A DNA stretch of 64,000 nucleotides from Pisaster brevispinus (taxonomy: Eukaryota > Echinodermata > Asteroidea > Forcipulatida > Asteriidae), in NCBI GenBank assembly GCA_023634235.1, contig JAMKCF010000081.1, forward strand, positions 186,001-250,000, written 5' to 3'. This document shows, in pieces, positions 20,200 to 31,804 of this stretch. The notes beneath the pieces were generated by a model. It saw only the letters and a list, made by a program, of their open reading frames with translations. It was not told where the DNA came from and ran no database searches. Within the stretch, counting starts at the first letter, position 1. Every line of letters starts with the position of its first letter. The translations under genes were made by a program, and so were the position numbers.

Positions 20200-23100
20200 A
20201 ATAAGACCAAGACTTGTGAACACAAAAATTTCAACAATTTGGGAACCAAATCTTGAAATTTTGACCATGCTGGCAAGGTTTATTTTGTTGGTTCTTCGTA
20301 CCCAAAACTAAACTTACAAAATTCTGATATATCTCAAAATATGCATTGTTTTTCCAGTATGCACCAGATAACTGTCTTCAGGATCTGTTCTGTATCATTT
20401 GGAATCAAAAAATGGCCAAAAACATTTCAAACCAAAATTTTTAAATTTTGACCATGCCGGTATGGTTGATTTTGGGGTTCTTCGGACCCAAAACTATACT
20501 CACAAAATTCCTGAAATATCTCAAACTAAGCATTTTTTCAAGTCTGCACCAGTAAACTGACTTCAGGAGTCTGTGCTCTATCATTTGAAACCATAAAATT
20601 GCAAAAAAAATTGACCAAAAATCTTGATGATTTTTGGGGTTTTGGGATCCATAACTAAACTCACAAAATTCTCAATATCTGAAAAATTATGCATCATTTT
20701 AATAGTCTGCACCAGTAACTTGTCTTGTCAGTCCGTTCTTTATCATTTAAAACCATAAAATTGCCAAACAAAATTTGACCCAAAATCTTGAAACTTTGAC
20801 CATGCCGGCATGGTCGATTTTTTGGTTTTTCGGACCCATAACTAAACTCACAAAATTCTCATTATCTGACAAACTATGCATCATTTTTCCAGATTGCACC
20901 AGTAAACGGTATTCAGGAGTCCGTGCTCTATCATTTGAAACCATAAAACTGCCAAAAGATTTTTGACCCAAAATCTTGAAATTTTGACCATGCCGGTATG
21001 GTCACTTTTTTGGGTTTTTCGGACCCATAACTATAAACTTACAAAATTCCTGATACATCTCATACTATAAATTACTTTTCCAGTCTGAACCAGTAAACTG
21101 TCTTCAGAAGTCTGTTCAATATCATTTAAAATCATAAAAATTGACCCAAATCTTGAAATTTTGACCATGCAGGCATGGTCGATTTTTCGGACCCATAACT
21201 AAACTCACAAAATTCTCGATACATCCCATTCTATGATTTATTTTTCCAGTCTGCACCAGTAACCTGTCTTCAGGAGTCCGTTCTGTATCATTTGAAACCA
21301 TAAAATTGCCCAAAGTTTTTTGAACCAAAATCTTGAAATTTTGACCATGCCGGCATGGTCGATTTTTTTGTTTTTCGGACGCAAAACTTAACTCACAAAA
21401 TTCCCGATACATCCCATTCTATGATTTATTTTTCCAGTCTGCACCAGTAACCTGTCTTCAGGAGTCCATTCTGTATCATTTGAAACCATAAAATTACAAA
21501 TTGTTGACCCAAAATCTTGAAATTTTGACCAGGCCGGCATGGTTGATTTTTTGGTTTTTCGGACCCACAACTAAATTCAAAAATTTTTCATTATCTGACA
21601 AACTATGCATCATTTTTCCAGTCTGTACCAGTAAACTGTCTTCTGGAGTCCGTGCTCTATCATTTGAAACCATAAAATTGCCAAAAGATTTTTGACCAAA
21701 AATCTTGATGCATTTTAGGGTTTTGGGACCCATAACTCACAAAATTCTCAATATCTGAAAAATTATGCATCATTTTAATAGTCTGCACCAGTAAATTGTC
21801 TTCAGGAGTCTATTCTGTATCATTTAAAACCAGAAAATTGCCAAAAAATCTTCAACCCAAATCTTGAAATTTTGACCATGCTGGTATTGTCGATATTTTT
21901 GTTCTTCGGACCCAAAACTTAACTCACAAAATTCCCGATACATCCCATTCTATGATTAATTTTTCCAGTCTGCACCAGTAACCTGTCTTCAGGAGTCCGT
22001 TCTGTATCATTTGAAACTATAAAATTGCCAATGAAATTTCAACCCAAACCTAGAAATTTGAACCATGCCGGCATGGTCGATTTTTTGGTTTTTCGGACCC
22101 ATAACTAAACTCACAAACTTCCTGATACATCTCAAACTATGAATTATTTTTACAATCTTGAAATTTTGACCATCGCCGGTATTGTCAATATTTTTGTTCT
22201 TCGGACCCAAAACTTAACTCACACAATTCCCGGTACATCTCATTCCATGAAGTATTTTTCCAGTCTGCACCAGAAAACTGTCTTCAGGAGTCCATTCTGT
22301 ATCATTTGAAACGATAAAATTACAAATTGTTGACCCAAAATCTTGAAATTTTGACCAGGCCGGCATGGTTGATTTTTTTGGTTTTTCGGACCCACAACTA
22401 AATTCAAAAATGTTTCATTATCTGACAAACTATGCATCATTTTTCCAGTCTGTACCAGTAAACTGTCTTCTGGAGTCCGTGCTCTATCATTTGAAACCAT
22501 AAAATTGCCAAAAGATTTTTGACCAAAAATCTTGATGATTTTTAGGGTTTTGGGACCCATAACTAAACTCACAAAATTCCCGATACATCCCATTCTATGA
22601 TTAATTTTTCCAGTCCGCACCAGTAACCTGTCTTCAGGAGTCTGTCTGTATCATTTGAAACTATAAAATTGCCAAAGAAATTTTAACCCAAACCTAGAAA
22701 TTTGAACCATGCCGACATGGTTGATTTTTTGGTTTTTCGGACCCATAACTAAACTCACAAAATTCCTGATACATCTCAAACTATGAATTATTTTTGCAAT
22801 CTTGAAATTTTGAACAATTGCCGGTATTGTCAATAAAAACTTAACTCACACAATTCCCGGTACATCTCATTCCATGAAGTATTTTTCCAGTCTGCACCAG
22901 TAAACTGTCTTCAGGAGTCCGTCTGTATCATTTGAAACTATAAAATTGCCAAAAAAATTTCGACCCAAATCTAGAAATTTGAACCATGCCGGCATGGTCG
23001 ATTTTTTGGTTTTTCGGACCCATAACTTAACTCAAAAAATTCCTGATACATCTCAAACTATGAGTTATTTTTACAATCTTGAAATTTTGACCATCGCCGG

Positions 23101-23310
23101 TATTGTCAATATTTTTGTTTTTCGGACCCAAAACTTAACTCACACAATTCCCGGTACATCTCATTCCATGAAGTATTTTTCCAGTCTGCACCAGTAAACT
23201 GTCTTCAGGAGTCCGTTCTGTATCATTTGAAACCATAAAATTGCAAAAAAAATTTGGCCCAAATCTTGGAATTTTGACCATGCCGGTATATTTTGTTGTT
23301 CTTCGGACCA
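20200..23310. repeat. diverged satellite array, about 160-190-bp unit
   Basis: At least 15 units carry versions of TCTGCACCAGTAAACTGTCT, TCAGGAGTCCGTTCTGTATC, TTTGAAACCATAAAATTGCC, TCTTGAAATTTTGACCATGC and TTTTTCGGACCCATAACTAA. Spacing is mostly 160-190 bp, with a few gaps near 290 bp holding truncated units. Within each unit CCATGCCGGCATGG is palindromic. Translated open frames are artefacts. Confidence 0.9.
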
Positions 23311-23409
23311 GGGTCACAGTGGTGAGAGGTGAGTGCTTCATGCACACGCCACCCATGCCATCCAAAGTCATACACATTAAATCAATACGCAAGTTGGAAC
23401 ACAGGGCCC

Positions 23410-23490
23410 TTTCAATTCTCACAAGATTTGGGGATGCAAAAGCAAAGGCCCTTAGTTCTGGCAACAAGTACTTTCAGGACCCCTTGGAAA
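23410..23490 (-). repeat. short fragment shared with 16.7 kb
   Basis: The minus strand can be read LLPELRAFAFASPNLVRIE, and the 16.7 kb partner gives nearly the same peptide before a stop. Two diverged copies with a preserved reading suggest a remnant of a coding element, but I cannot name it. Confidence 0.4.
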
Positions 23491-23637
23491 GACAACTGAA
23501 GTGATATTTGGAATGAGTATAGACACACTAGTTCATTTGGGGTAAATTGGAGCAAATCCATTAAAGATCAACTTGAACAAAATTAACATTGTTGTTCTGT
23601 TGTCACAGAAAGATAAAACAAAAGATTATATTTTTAC

Positions 23638-23739
23638 CTGCTTCCTGATTAAGCCAGCCATGAACTTCTTGATGGGTTTGATGAACTGAGCCTCCGATAT
23701 GAGAGCTGTCTGGACATCTGCTCTGTCATCTTGACATCC
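23638..23739 (-). pseudogene. exon of an unidentified gene (B)
   Basis: The acceptor CCCCTTCAG is followed by CQDDRADVQTALISEAQFI then KPIKKFMAGLIRKQ and the donor CAG|GTAAAA. The reading is open and helical in character. It lies downstream of the 25.5 kb exon on the same strand and probably belongs to the same gene. It does not match the CTR9 or DDX54 sequences I know. Confidence 0.45.
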
Positions 23740-24829
23740 TGAAGGGGAAAAAGACCTCTTGAAAATATAAATCTTTCTAGCTTCCAACCAACAATCTGGC
23801 TGAGCATCAATGTCAACTTTTAAGCTTATTGCAGACGCGAAGCTGCCAATATTTGCATGTTGCAATCAGGGAGATTTTGTACAAGAATCAAAGAGATATT
23901 TGGAATTACATTCAACATAATAGGGACAAAGTTTTGTAATGATCAAGGAGAATTTCAAAAATGTTCATCACAACATGGAAAGATTGGTTTATTTTCAGGG
24001 AACTTCCTGCAGAGTCATGGAGAGTCGACAGCTTTTAAAGATGCTCAGGAACAGATTTCATGGTGTCACTTTAACACAAATTTGTGCCCTTACAGTGCAC
24101 TGTAAAATGCTTATTTCTTTTGGCTGCAAGCACAAAAATCTATCGAGAGGAGTGCCATTAGCCCTTTTGAGATATGGCAGTCATTTTACGAGTGTACTGT
24201 TTTGTTTGGGTGTAAGCAGACAGATCCATCCAAACTAAATGGTGCCCTAGTAATGTGTCCACCATATCTCTAAAAAGCTTATGATTTACAATTAGACCAG
24301 AGGCCAGAGCGCACAGTAAACTGGTGTGGTCATGCCATGGGCAGTGCTGGTCTTTCAGCTACAGCGATTGCAGGTTTCCAGTGCATACAAGGAGAAGACC
24401 AGGTTGCCCTCAAAACAGTTGGGTCAACAACTTGACACAGCGGAGTGATCTTTCAGTTGCTGAACTAAAAGGACGCTGGGCTGCACAGAATTGAAATAAA
24501 AAACTATCAACAGAGCTAATTCACAGAAGTGGGCGCCTACAGGCCAGACAACAACTCTTGGCAGTGTGATGTGATGAGAGACAAAGGACGAACCCTGTAA
24601 ACATTCTCTACTGACCCCTTGCACCAATGTCACCTGCAGCTACTGTCGGCCATGCTCACCATTTTGGGAGTCAAAATGCACGTCCAAATTGTAGTAAGTG
24701 TGCCTTAAATGCACACTACACTGTATAAACATACAGGGACTCCCAAAATGGCACAAGCAAGATGATTATTATGACGTCTGGTGAATTGGGTCAATTTGAC
24801 TGTCTGTAAAATACCACTAAAACTAAGGG

Positions 24830-25170
24830 TGACAGAGAGGGCTACGGAAAAAATAATGAAAGGAGTAACAATGAAAGACAGGGTGACAAATGAGGACTTA
24901 AGAATGAAATCAAGAGTGCAGAATATTATTAAGACCATTAAATAAAAGAAGTGGAGAGGGGCAGGTCACCAAACAAGGAGGTATGACAACAGCTGGACAT
25001 GCTAAACAACCAAATGGACTCCAGAAACCAAACCTGAAAAAGAGGGGGATAAAAACAGAAGATGGAGGGATGAACTAGAAACATGTAAGGGCATCGCATG
25101 TCAACAGACGCTCAGGATAGAGTGACATGGAGAATTGGTGAAGAGGCTTTCCTCCTGCAGTGAAATAGGC
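24830..25170 (+). mobile_element. LINE 3' end fragment (RTE/CR1/Jockey-type C-terminus)
   Basis: The plus strand reads MKDRVTNEDLRMKSRVQNII, stop, KKWRGAGHQTRRYDNSWTC, stop, then NRRWRDELETCKGIACQQT. The pattern KW-x-GAGH…RWRDE is the conserved C-terminal tail of apurinic-endonuclease LINEs. At least three stops interrupt it. It is followed by a short (GAAA)n tract at 25172-25195. The region 23860-24830 upstream has no recognised content. Confidence 0.7.
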
Positions 25171-25521
25171 TAGAAAGAAAGAAAGAAAGAAAAGAAAACA
25201 CCACTGCGTAGCTCAAGAGTAGCTAAACATTTTTCTTTTGTTGGTGTGTTTTTGTTTTGTTGGTGTGTTTTTATTGAAGAAGGGGGGAGGGGAGGGCTGA
25301 ATTGCTCGCCATCAAATTGCTGTGATGAAGAAGCCATTTTTTTTATCAACCAATATTCTTTAAACTCTGAATTTTGTTTCTGGTAACCAAACAGTTCAAA
25401 AACAGTTACACTAATACAAAAGTAACTGTAAGCACACAGACTTAATTGCGTGGTTGCAGGCCTCCTTTTTAGGAAGGGGTCTTCCACTTTTTAGTAAAGT
25501 TCTTTACATTCAAATCTTTAC

Positions 25522-25785
25522 CTGCAAGCCTTTAGCTTCTTGGATCACGTCCACTTTCTGCCACTGTGTCGGCACTACCAACTGCTCCATCTTGAGTACA
25601 AACTCAGCAATGCTGGCCTCAACCTTGGCAAAGGCTGTGCTGATCAACGCCAGAAGGACCTGCCCCTGGGTGTTTGGTGTCTGACCTGTCTCTGCGGGGT
25701 CGGTGGTCGGTGGATTCGCAGGAGGGTGCTGTACTTGGTCCGCAGGGCATCTACGATGTTGGCCGAGACCAAATCACCCAGGGGG
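25522..25785 (-). pseudogene. exon of an unidentified gene (A), frameshifted
   Basis: One frame reads LGDLVSANIVDALRTKYSTL. The next continues GQVLLALISTAFAKVEASIA, EFVLKMEQLVVPTQWQKVDV and IQEAKGLQ to a CAG|GTAAAG donor. The switch near 25720 suggests a frameshift. The upstream acceptor is not clear. The amphipathic helical pattern would fit a helical-repeat protein, but I do not recognise the family. Its placement between CTR9 and DDX54 exons is unexplained. Confidence 0.45.
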
Positions 25786-26149
25786 AGGTAAAGATTAGAA
25801 TAGATTAGATTCAAACCTTGTTATCCCTCAAAGGAAATTAAAATGGCCTTGAAAAATAGCAGTTTACATAAGCAATACAGCCGACAAGTAACAAAAGGGA
25901 CAACAAGTACAAAAAATACTTTTACATATTTAAACGCAAACATATTTTTAGTACAAGTTTTACATAAAGGATCAGAGTCAGCCACATGACGGCCCATCGC
26001 TCCAGCCACTCATCGCACCATTTGATGAGCTGCCATATTACAGTGTTGAGATCCATCTTTGTTAAAAATGAGTACTTCTGTAGTTGGTTTGGAATTTCGC
26101 ATGTGGTGGAATATCAGTACTTAAATAACAATTGACAAACTACGACAGA

Positions 26150-26400
26150 ACCTAAATTCAAAATTTACAGTGGGCCGCTGGCCCGAGACCAGTGATATTT
26201 GAGCCGGCCAGTAAACTAATGACCAGACAAGTCCAGTGTGGTCTAGTGTTTTGAAATTGAACAATAATACCTCATAATGGAGACTTATAAATGTAAAAAG
26301 AAAGGTTGACTTTGAGTCGGGTGAATATCTTTCAATTTTGATGAGTATACTCACAGATACGAATGAGGTAAATCTTTTCTTAGTGCTTCTTTAAATAAAA
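26150..26400. mobile_element. fragment of the GGGCTCGAATTT-type MITE
   Basis: GGCCCGAGACCAGTGAT and GGCCAGTAAACT match the MITE that interrupts the gene at 56176-56518. The outer terminus is eroded. The preceding stretch 25790-26150 holds nothing recognised. Confidence 0.55.
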
Positions 26401-26469
26401 AGATGTTAAAATTTAACATCTTTCTATTTAATAGTGAATGGTCTTTTCTCATTTTGATCTTTTTCTGCA

Positions 26470-26860
26470 CACTGGGTAAAGGTGCAGATGTTTGAGATAT
26501 ATTGAGAAATTTGTGAGTTTTATTTTTTGGTCTGAAAAACCAATAAAATCAACCATGCAGTGTCAAAATTTCATAATTTTGGGGCAATTTTATGGTTTCA
26601 AATGATACAGAACAGACTACTGAAGACTTGAGCGGACTGGGTAAATTAGCAATAGTTTGAGATATATTGAGAAATTTGTGAGTTTTATTTTTTGGTCTGA
26701 AAAACCAACAAAATCGACCATGCTGTCATGGTCAAAATTTCAAGATTGGGTCAAAAATTTGGCAGAATTATGGTTTCAAATGATACTGAACAGACTACTG
26801 GAAAAAGATTACTCATTGGATAAATTAACCATAGTTAAAATTTTAATTAGGTCCGAGGCC
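26470..26860. repeat. two inverted satellite units related to 20.2-23.3 kb
   Basis: GATATATTGAGAAATTTGTG, GGTTTCAAATGATACAGAAC and similar words are reverse complements of the array consensus. Two units of roughly 175 bp are present. Confidence 0.75.
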
Positions 26861-27139
26861 GATCCATTCTACGCACTCAAGTATGGTAACCTGCAAAAGA
26901 GGCATCGAGTCAAAAAGCAACCGGTCCTCTGTCATTCTTCTTTGATTTTTTGATATATCTAACTGTATAGAGTTTAGCGTGATCGTGCAAAAACATGACT
27001 CATTTAAAATAGAATCGCATCAAAATATTTGCATATTAGAGAAGATTTATCTCATTTGTATTATGGACGAGAGTGTTTCCTCACTCAACAGAATTGAAAG
27101 ATATTTATCAGACTCAAAAGTTAACATTTGAACTTCAAT

Positions 27140-27260
27140 TTGTATATTACCGTAATCTTCGGCATATTAGCTGCCCGGTGTATAAGCCGCAATACCCAGA
27201 AATTGTCAAAACAACTGTCAGTTTCAGTGTATAAGCCGCCCAGCGTATAAGCCGCAGTGG
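27140..27260. repeat. TATAAGCCGC-rich repeat
   Basis: GTGTATAAGCCGC occurs three to four times in about 100 bases, a pattern seen in small non-autonomous elements. The neighbouring 26870-27140 and 27260-27945 have no supported gene. Confidence 0.5.
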
Positions 27261-27944
27261 CGACTGCTTACACAGAGGAGCCGTGCGTGTTTGCGGTCCT
27301 TTGTGGAGATGTACAGTGACTGGCGGGCGGTACATCAGTCATTGTACATCGCCACAAAGTGCGAGTTGCATTGCAATGAAGTCAAAATCTATTGAAGTTA
27401 ACACCATCGATCGTTATTGAAATCGTTAATAAGAATGATCTGCAGTCAAGTGGGCCTATTTCCTTTTTTTAAGTGATTGGCCGGCGCATTACTCCCTGAA
27501 CTGATGGTCCATCTGGAAACACGCGGGCCACTTCCTAGACCACCCGAAGGGTCTTGGGAGGGTGGGCCGCCCTCCTTAAATTTCAGGCCGCCCTGCCAAA
27601 GAATTGGCCGCCCTGCCATAATAATTAACCGCCCTGTCAAAAATTGAAAAATCCTGGACGAACGCAACTTCGATCCCAGCTCGGAACACTGATACAAGTT
27701 TCCTTCGACACAGACTTTCTTCCGCCAGGCCTCACTCAAACGAGTAGCCGTGTTGGGAAGCTTGCTGACACGCAAAACCGCTGCATTGCGATCACCTTAA
27801 ACCAATCGGCCAGCCGTGACACACACACAGCCAGTTGACAGCCACGGTGTACAGTACATGAGTGGCATGCATCAATGGAGCCTAAATCGGCACCTGATTG
27901 GTCCGCTTTCGCGAAAGGTTATGTTGTAAAATATCCTACAGTTA

Positions 27945-28045
27945 AGATTCTACAATAAACACATACAAAATAATATTTAGCTAACATTAGAAAGAAGACC
28001 AGCTGCAACCATTAAAAATGATGATAAAAAACACAGGAACAGGTG
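27945..28045. repeat. 100-bp direct repeat, partner at 30150-30246
   Basis: Nearly identical blocks sharing AATATTTAGCTAACATTAG and AAGACCAGCTGCAACC lie 2.2 kb apart in direct orientation. The second copy is itself sandwiched between duplicated 260-bp segments. Confidence 0.85.
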
Positions 28046-28456
28046 AGCCCCTTTAACTAAAAATACGCATATAACTGCATTCATGTGCACGAAACCACTT
28101 CCAAGACGAGTGGGAATGACATCATTCATGCTATAATGTACACTTTGAGGAATGTAAAATAGAAACAGAAACATTAACTCAATGAAGATCAATCCCTCCA
28201 CACACATTAAACCAGGAGCATAATTATGAGCAACTAAAACAAAGTAAATTATCAGAAGTTAAAACTATGGAATGAAATATATTTTGAGGAATTTTGGTAA
28301 ACATGCGAGTGTAAACAAAAAAATTACCCAAAATATAATAAAATATAAATCAGGGGTGAGAGTCAATGCTGACAAAAAAAGTCTGAAACTGGGATCCAGA
28401 TCTTAGGAGGTACATTGAAAGGGTGGCATTTCCATCTTTTGGTAACACCTGGAGTT

Positions 28457-29408
28457 ATAGATTCCAACACCGCGTTTACACTAGATCCAGAAAGGTGGAT
28501 TGAGATCCGGCAATATTTTAACGACCGCAGATCAAGATCCTGTGTCGCGTTTACACCAGCACTTGATCCGGCTCCGATCCCACTTTTGAGCCAGATGTAT
28601 ATTGGTCACGACGTCAGCGCTCCTCGCTAAGAGCTCAAGGGTTACATGGCAAAGATCAAAGGTCACAATTACAGCGCGCCACTTCTAGCAATATTATCAA
28701 TGCGAAGGTAGAATGCAGAAAATACAGTACAGCAAATGATACGGATAACGACCATGCAGGTAGAAATATTTTGTAGATGGAAATTAACAAAATACACCAA
28801 CAAGGCAAGCTCCGAACGTAACGCTGATGTATAAGGACGCTGAAAACAACAAAACGTTTCACACACGCACAGTCCACACATTCTCAAAAATGCATCCTTG
28901 TGGAGCATTCTTTTGTTCTTTCCTTTGTCCCTGCACTTAACAGTTTCCCGTAGACTTTGTACACAAATTTCCTTGTGGAGCACCCCGGTCTTAAGAATTT
29001 CCATATGGAGACCTTTTGTTTTCCCTTTTTGGTTTTGTCCTTGGTCTCCATAAGGTTCCGAATATGAGCCCTTGTGCACACAGCACACACACACACAAAT
29101 ATAACCAGCGACGGATAACCCACCAAAGCACAAGCAAAAAGCGCGCCATTCGTAGCGAAACCGGAAATGACCACATCGAATTGCGGTGTCTGATCCCCTT
29201 TTGCGTTTACACTTGTATTTGGAATCCACTTTGCCGGATCTGATCCACCAATTGCCAGATACAACCCTCCTCGAAAGGTGGATTAAAATTGCCAGATCTT
29301 GTACCGGGTCTGATCCTGCTTTTTTGCCTTTACACTAGCCGTTAATCCACACTGCCGGATCAGACCTGGGTCTGATCCACCTTTCTGGATCTAGTGTAAA
29401 CGGGGTCC
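28457..29408. mobile_element. fold-back DNA transposon with CGTTTACACTAGATCCAG termini
   Basis: The left end CGTTTACACTAGATCCAGAA and its inverted counterpart CTGGATCTAGTGTAAACG at the right end delimit about 950 bp. Sub-terminal GATCCGGCA/TGCCGGATC words repeat inside. Flanking sequence continues a repeat whose uninterrupted form is visible at about 53180-53290, so the left and right flanks can be identified. No transposase is recognised; the 28669-29229 open frame is not convincing. Confidence 0.75.
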
Positions 29409-29632
29409 ATGGAGCTTTTGGGAACAGTATCCTCAGTGCTAGAGAATAAGATCAAGGAGGCTGACTCGTTTTTATTTGGAGAAAAATACAGCATTTAGTT
29501 TAGCAGGCAGACTTAAGAAAGTCTGAAATCAGATAACAGGTTGAACTTTCTCATCCCTGATAAATAGGTCAGGGATAGAAATGTCTCACAAAAATTCATT
29601 CAAAATTGACGAATTAAAATAAATGACGTTAC

Positions 29633-29707
29633 CTTGAGTAGAGATTGTTTGCATTCCTTGAGCTTTCCAGCTTTGGGGTACACTCTAGCTAGGTACGTCA
29701 GTACGTG
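29633..29707 (-). pseudogene. CTR9: CTR9 exon fragment (TPR, KLKECKQSLLK)
   Basis: The minus strand reads VLTYLARVYPKAGKLKECKQ and SLLK to an AAG|GTAACG donor, aligning with CTR9 [23 protein letters not shown]. The upstream half of this exon (VWLNLAHIYVEQKQY-type) is absent, replaced by unrelated sequence. Confidence 0.75.
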
Positions 29708-29754
29708 AAGTTATATACCACAAGGGAAACTGACTGAGTAAATAAACAATTATT

Positions 29755-29860
29755 TGGGGTTGAACAAAGAAAAATTGATTAGAGCTGGATTTTGAACCTG
29801 CCACCTCCAGATGAATGTGCTGGCGCTCTACCCTCGTCTACAAACTGAGCTACCTAGCCC
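29755..29860 (-). mobile_element. tRNA-derived SINE head (family C)
   Basis: The plus strand reads GGGGTTGAACAAAGAAAAAT, as in the 15.2 and 16.4 kb copies. On the minus strand TAGCTCAGTTTGTAGACGAG and GGTTCAAAATCC are the A- and B-like boxes. The body is truncated by the duplicated segment that follows. Confidence 0.7.
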
Positions 29861-30510
29861 CTAATGTTGTCGTTCTCTTAACACAATAATTATTACATCT
29901 TTCTTCCTTTGTCTGTTTTTCCCTTGTAAAGCCCGGTTCATACTTCTTGCCAATGCAAATGCGAAGCCAATTTTTAGTGACGCAATAATCAGTACGCGCT
30001 TTTTTTCCAAATGTGACGTGGATAAAGCCAGCATTATTTGTTTTGCCATGCACTAACTTCATGTATCTCCGACCAGAGATGTTAATAAACGAGACAAGGT
30101 GAGGTTTTCTTACCATCTGAACAGCGCTGATATATTGTTTCTATTGTTTGATTCTACAATAAACACATAAAAAAATAATATTTAGCTAACATTAGAAAGA
30201 AGACCAGCTGCAACCATTAAAAATGATGATAAAAAACACAGGAACAAAATGTTGTCGTTCTCTTAACACAATAATTATTACATCTTTCTTCCTTTGTCTG
30301 TTTTTCCCTTGTAAAGCCCGGTTCATACTTCTTGCCAATGCAAATGCGAAGCCAATTTTTAGTGACGCAATAATCAGTACGCGCTTTTTTTCCAAATGTG
30401 ACGTGGATAAAGCCAGCATTATTTTTTTTGCCATGCACTAACTACATGTATCTCCGACCAGAGATGTTAATAAACGAGACAAGGTGAGGTTTTCTTACCA
30501 TCTGAACAGA
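29860..30510. repeat. 260-bp segment in two direct copies
   Basis: 29865-30120 and 30245-30510 are nearly identical and share AATGTTGTCGTTCTCTTAAC, AGCCCGGTTCATACTTCTTG and GACCAGAGATGTTAATAAAC. Both ORFs they encode are equivalent shadows. A poly-C tract lies at about 30524-30540 just beyond the second copy. Confidence 0.9.
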
Positions 30511-30739
30511 AGACCAGCTGCAACCCCCCCCCCCCCCCCCAGGACAACCAGAGAAAAATTCTTGTGGCATAGAAGGAACCGACGTACAACTCTACTCACC
30601 TATGGCCTTAGTCGGGAATCGAACCTGGGCCATTTTTGAGAGGTGAGCGGTAAATCTCTGAAGGGAGTTGGGGGTTTATATATAAATTATCAGGTGCATC
30701 AACTAGCCAGTCCAGAATCCATTGAAGCTGGAGTGACAC

Positions 30740-31022
30740 ACCCCTTTGGTGAGTGTTTTATTTCACTTTTGTCTTTTTCCTAGGCAGCCCATCTTTTGTC
30801 CTGTCTGTTGCTCCCTGGTTTGTTGTCCAGTTTTTTTTTCCTTTGTTTTTGTGGCCCCTTTTTGTGTTCTCTCTTTGCCTTGTTTTGGGTTTTTTTTTAT
30901 CGTTTGTTTTTTCAGTTGATTTCAATCCATGCCATATATTGGGATAGGGGTGGTTTTCATATTTTTAATATTTTGTATGTATTGTGATTTGCCTGAATAA
31001 AGTATTATTATTATTATTATAA
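30740..31022 (+). mobile_element. LINE 3' UTR with (ATT)n tail
   Basis: A pyrimidine-rich tract is followed by GTGATTTGCCTGAATAAAGT and ATTATTATTATTATTAT. Terminal microsatellite tails after an AATAAA are typical of CR1/L2-type LINEs. Confidence 0.55.
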
Positions 31023-31035
31023 GTTGCCCACTCAC

Positions 31036-31178
31036 CTGAGAGAAGACGTCCTTAGATTCTCGGATGTAGTCCTTCATAGCAAAAATTGCACCAATTCCAT
31101 TGGCTGCAAACAGGTTGCGGCCATCGTTGCGTAATACTTGTTTGTACATGGCCAGGGCTCTGTCCTGGTGACGTTTAA
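31036..31178 (-). pseudogene. CTR9: CTR9 exon (TPR)
   Basis: It reads [19 protein letters not shown], then [19 protein letters not shown] and [10 protein letters not shown] to a CAG|GTGAGT donor. It aligns with CTR9 [18 protein letters not shown]…. The reading is open but the 5' splice acceptor expected before KRHQ is degraded. Confidence 0.85.
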
Positions 31179-31618
31179 TGTCAGGATGATACCCAGTTAT
31201 ACCCAGTTGTTCCTGTTTTAAACCCTGCCCCACAAATACTATTGCCATAAACACAAATAAAGCTTCCAGTTGTACCCACAAAATCCCTCAAATGCAATTA
31301 TAAAAGATTCCAGATTTGAAATCCCTGTCCATATGATACAACTCCTTAAAACACCCAATTATCACCCAAATGAACCCAAACACCGTCATGTAGTTGTAGC
31401 AATAATCCTCTCTGGTACTAAAATCTGGTCCACCCTTTCCTACTGAAACCCATGACACACCCACTTACGCCCGTAACAATCTTTCTAACACCCAAAACAT
31501 ACCGACTTGACCACAACATTTCCAGAAACACCCATGCAATTCCCACTTACACCCATCATATTCCTACTAACACCAATAACATACCCACTTACACCCTTTA
31601 TATCCAAACTCGTTGTAC

Positions 31619-31804
31619 CTTTTCCTTGTCTCTTGTGAGTTGATACAGTGTCTGTAGCCAAACATTACCCAATGATAGCAGAGAGTAGGAATCATTCTGG
31701 GTGGCGGTCTGTTTGAGGATTCATTCAAACTTCTTCTGCCCCGGTCCCCATTCTTGTTTAGCAAGATGGAGGTTACCGATGAGGGACCAAGCATCGGGAT
31801 GATC
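31619..31804 (-). pseudogene. CTR9: CTR9 exon (TPR) with one in-frame TGA
   Basis: Exactly 62 codons lie between CATAG and a GTACAA donor: [58 protein letters not shown]9 has arginine (KKFERIL) where the TGA is, so a single CGA to TGA transition explains it. Confidence 0.88.

Noticed and set aside
28669..29264. 186- and 126-codon minus-strand ORFs inside the fold-back element
   Set aside because: They overlap each other in different frames, show no transposase motifs, and lie in repeat sequence.
30753..30987. Phe/Leu-rich membrane-protein-like ORFs
   Set aside because: They are translations of a T-rich LINE 3' UTR tract.
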